From Acetobacteraceae bacterium (GTDB lineage: Bacteria > Pseudomonadota > Alphaproteobacteria > Acetobacterales > Acetobacteraceae): a stretch of 6,697 bases of DNA. The DNA lies in the NCBI GenBank assembly GCA_030044345.1, contig JASHVY010000236.1:1-6697 (forward strand), given 5' to 3'. The notes beneath the pieces are model-generated. The model was not told the origin of the DNA, ran no database searches, and saw nothing but the letters and a program-made list of their open reading frames with translations. Below are positions 5,963 through 6,697 of this stretch, in pieces. Every line of letters begins with the position of its first letter. Within the stretch, counting starts at the first letter, position 1. The position numbers and the translations under genes are program-made.

Positions 5963-6697
5963 CGGGGGGTGCAGGGGGGCAGAGCTCCCCTGCACTTGGA
6001 ACGGTCGTCATCGCGGCGGGGGGCACGGCGGGGCATGTTTTTCCGGCCGAGGCGCTCGTTGAAGCATTGCGTCGGCGTGGCTGGCGGCCGGTGGTTTTCA
6101 CCGACCAACGTGCCGCTGAGCGTGGTTTCGGTGGCGCAGAGCGGTATGTGTTGCCCGGCGCCGGTGTTGCCGGGCGCGGCCTGTGGCGTGGTGTGGCGGC
6201 ATTTGGCGCCATGGCGGCGGGTGTGGCGGCTGCGCGGCGGAGGATGAGCGCGCTCAGGCCGCGGGTCGTGATTGGATTTGGCGGCTATCCGTCCGTGGCG
6301 CCGATTCTGGCGGCGCGCCTGACGGCGCGACGGCCACGGATTCTGTTGCATGAACAGAATGCCGTGCTGGGACGCGCCAATCGTGTCCTGGCGCCGCTCG
6401 CGGATCGATTGGCGGTGAGTTTCGCGAACACGATTCATGCGCCGCGGGGAGCTGCGGTCACCGGCAATCCCGTGCGCGCAGAAGTGCGGCCCGCGCCTTA
6501 CGCGCCGCCGGGCGAGGGGCCGTTTTCCATCCTGATTTTCGGCGGCTCGCTTGGCGCGCGGGTGATGGCGGATCTCGTGCCTGAGGCGCTGGCAGGCCTT
6601 GCGGAGCGGGCACGGCTTCATGTCGTGCAACAATGCCGGCCCGAAGATCTCGAGCGGGTCTCGGAGATTTATGCGAGGTCCGGAATCAAGGCGGAGC
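5959..6697 (+). CDS. murG: Undecaprenyldiphospho-muramoylpentapeptide beta-N-acetylglucosaminyltransferase (MurG), 5' part
   Basis: Peripheral inner-membrane glycosyltransferase that adds GlcNAc from UDP-GlcNAc to lipid I, giving lipid II for FtsW. It runs off the window; 246 codons are visible of a usual ~360. Numbering from the TTG at 5959, the first glycine loop is AAGGTAGHVFP (GGTAGH at 21-26), then GFGGYPS (106-112), HEQN (131-134), TGNPVR (168-173) and the loop FGGSLGAR (194-201) that opens the UDP-GlcNAc-binding domain. No stop interrupts the frame, so the body looks intact. The start is uncertain: the expected ATG at 5840 is out of frame because of the palindrome insert, and TTG is the best remaining conventional codon. 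Codon use is unlike ftsW: by hand count from 6001, Ala is 28 GCG to 6 GCC and Val 13 GTG to 7 GTC. Identity is sure; start and expression are not. Confidence 0.9.
   Translation, partial: MAGGAGGQSSPALGTVVIAAGGTAGHVFPAEALVEALRRRGWRPVVFTDQRAAERGFGGAERYVLPGAGVAGRGLWRGVAAFGAMAAGVAAARRRMSALRPRVVIGFGGYPSVAPILAARLTARRPRILLHEQNAVLGRANRVLAPLADRLAVSFANTIHAPRGAAVTGNPVRAEVRPAPYAPPGEGPFSILIFGGSLGARVMADLVPEALAGLAERARLHVVQQCRPEDLERVSEIYARSGIKAE
5970..5994 (+). repeat. Palindrome 5 of the cluster
   Basis: Eight-base arms TGCAGGGG and CCCCTGCA, extendable by a G-T and a G-C pair to a CAGAG loop. The left arm contains a run of six G. The stem ends seven bases before the murG frame resumes. Confidence 0.88.
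5974..5980 (+). other. Possible -1 slippage site, G6 run
   Basis: In the frame of the ATG at 5840 the codons are CAG GGG GGC, a G-GGG-GGC arrangement of the X-XXY-YYZ type. A -1 slip here, or one extra G in the transcript, moves ribosomes into the MurG frame. A second run of six G lies at 5964-5969. This is pattern only; no evidence of use. Confidence 0.2.

Larger units (their letters stand above)
5849..6001 (+). repeat. Cluster of five GC-rich palindromes (REP-like) inserted at the murG start
   Basis: About 152 bases made almost wholly of inverted repeats joined by short linkers. The centres are near 5866, 5893, 5927, 5953 and 5982. The first two hairpins are each followed by GGACCCC. ATCCAGGC occurs directly repeated at 5849 and 5908. 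TTCCAAG (5942-5948) is complementary to CTTGGAA (5995-6001), framing the last two hairpins. There is no coding signal of its own, no transposase and no clear target duplication. Removing 5849-6000 joins ATGAGCGCG to ACGGTCGTC and restores a normal MurG N-terminus (MSATVVIAAGGT), so I read the stretch as inserted; the exact edges could be a few bases off. Similar CCAGGGGGC / CCAAGGGC palindromes are, from memory, common between genes in Acetobacteraceae and related bacteria. The family could not be confirmed without a search. Confidence 0.85.
5840..6247 (+). other. Remnant frame of the original murG start (probably not a functional protein)
   Basis: The ATG at 5840 overlaps the ftsW stop (ATGA), as at the other junctions, and begins ATGAGCGCG like murD. 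Its frame runs 135 codons. The first three fit a MurG N-terminus (Met-Ser-Ala), about 50 are translated palindromes, and the rest is murG read in the wrong frame, rich in Arg, Gly and Trp. It stops at 6245-6247. Coupled ribosomes leaving ftsW should still enter it, so it may be translated, but nothing suggests a useful product. The -1 frame relative to it is the true MurG frame. Confidence 0.6.

Noticed and set aside
5856..5994. Rho-independent terminator between ftsW and murG
   Set aside because: The stems are strong but none is followed by a T-run, and murG needs read-through from the operon. Attenuation or mRNA stabilising remains possible.
5849..6001. CRISPR array
   Set aside because: The units are palindromes of different sequence with very short linkers, not identical direct repeats with uniform unique spacers.
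6019..6036. GGTAGH instead of the common GGTGGH in the first MurG loop, as a loss-of-function sign
   Set aside because: The Ala variant is, to my knowledge, found in other functional MurG proteins such as actinobacterial ones, and the His is kept.
5749..6633. A 294-codon - strand frame across the repeat and murG
   Set aside because: Its middle is only translated palindromes (GLSPW, GRSPLA-like pieces) and the rest is antisense murG. Such products are commonly mis-annotated hypothetical proteins.
5959..6697. murG as a dead pseudogene
   Set aside because: The frame is open to the window edge with all expected motifs in the visible part, and the gene is normally essential and single-copy. Only the start is disturbed. 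A second murG elsewhere cannot be excluded from this window.

Overview
The window is a stretch of a bacterial division and cell-wall (dcw) cluster. Everything is on the + strand, in the order murE (3' part) - murF - mraY - murD - ftsW - murG (5' part). The gene order, high G+C, a DNPR-type (meso-DAP-adding) MurE and the style of MurD, FtsW and MurG suggest a Gram-negative alphaproteobacterium. Acetobacteraceae or a related Rhodospirillales group is my best guess. It rests on general resemblance and on the GGGGTCCAGGGGGC-type intergenic palindromes, not on a search.

Layout: murE occupies 1-852 with its start outside the window. murF (849-2255), mraY (2255-3343), murD (3340-4725) and ftsW (4725-5843) follow with no gaps. 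Each junction is either a 4-base ATGA overlap or a 1-base TGATG overlap. The window ends inside murG.

Pathway: MurE, MurD and MurF add amino acids to UDP-MurNAc in the cytoplasm. MraY moves phospho-MurNAc-pentapeptide to undecaprenyl phosphate, giving lipid I. MurG adds GlcNAc to make lipid II. FtsW polymerises lipid II at the septum. The window is one biochemical line from precursor to septal glycan and almost certainly one transcript.

The unusual part is the ftsW/murG junction. ftsW ends in the expected ATGA at 5840-5843. The next ~152 bases (5849-6000) are a cluster of five GC-rich palindromes of the REP/intergenic-repeat kind, apparently inserted after the third codon of the original murG. 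The insert is not a multiple of three, so the original ATG now reads out of frame and stops at 6247. The murG frame resumes exactly at 6001. MurG must therefore be made another way, or the sequence has an error here. Options are a TTG start inside one of the hairpins (5959), a -1 slip or transcriptional slippage on one of two runs of six G, or a miscounted G run. Codon use also changes sharply from ftsW to murG, so the repeat may mark a recombination boundary.

No RNA genes, CRISPR arrays, transposase genes or clear promoters were seen. Outside 5840-6250 the window is a textbook dcw segment.
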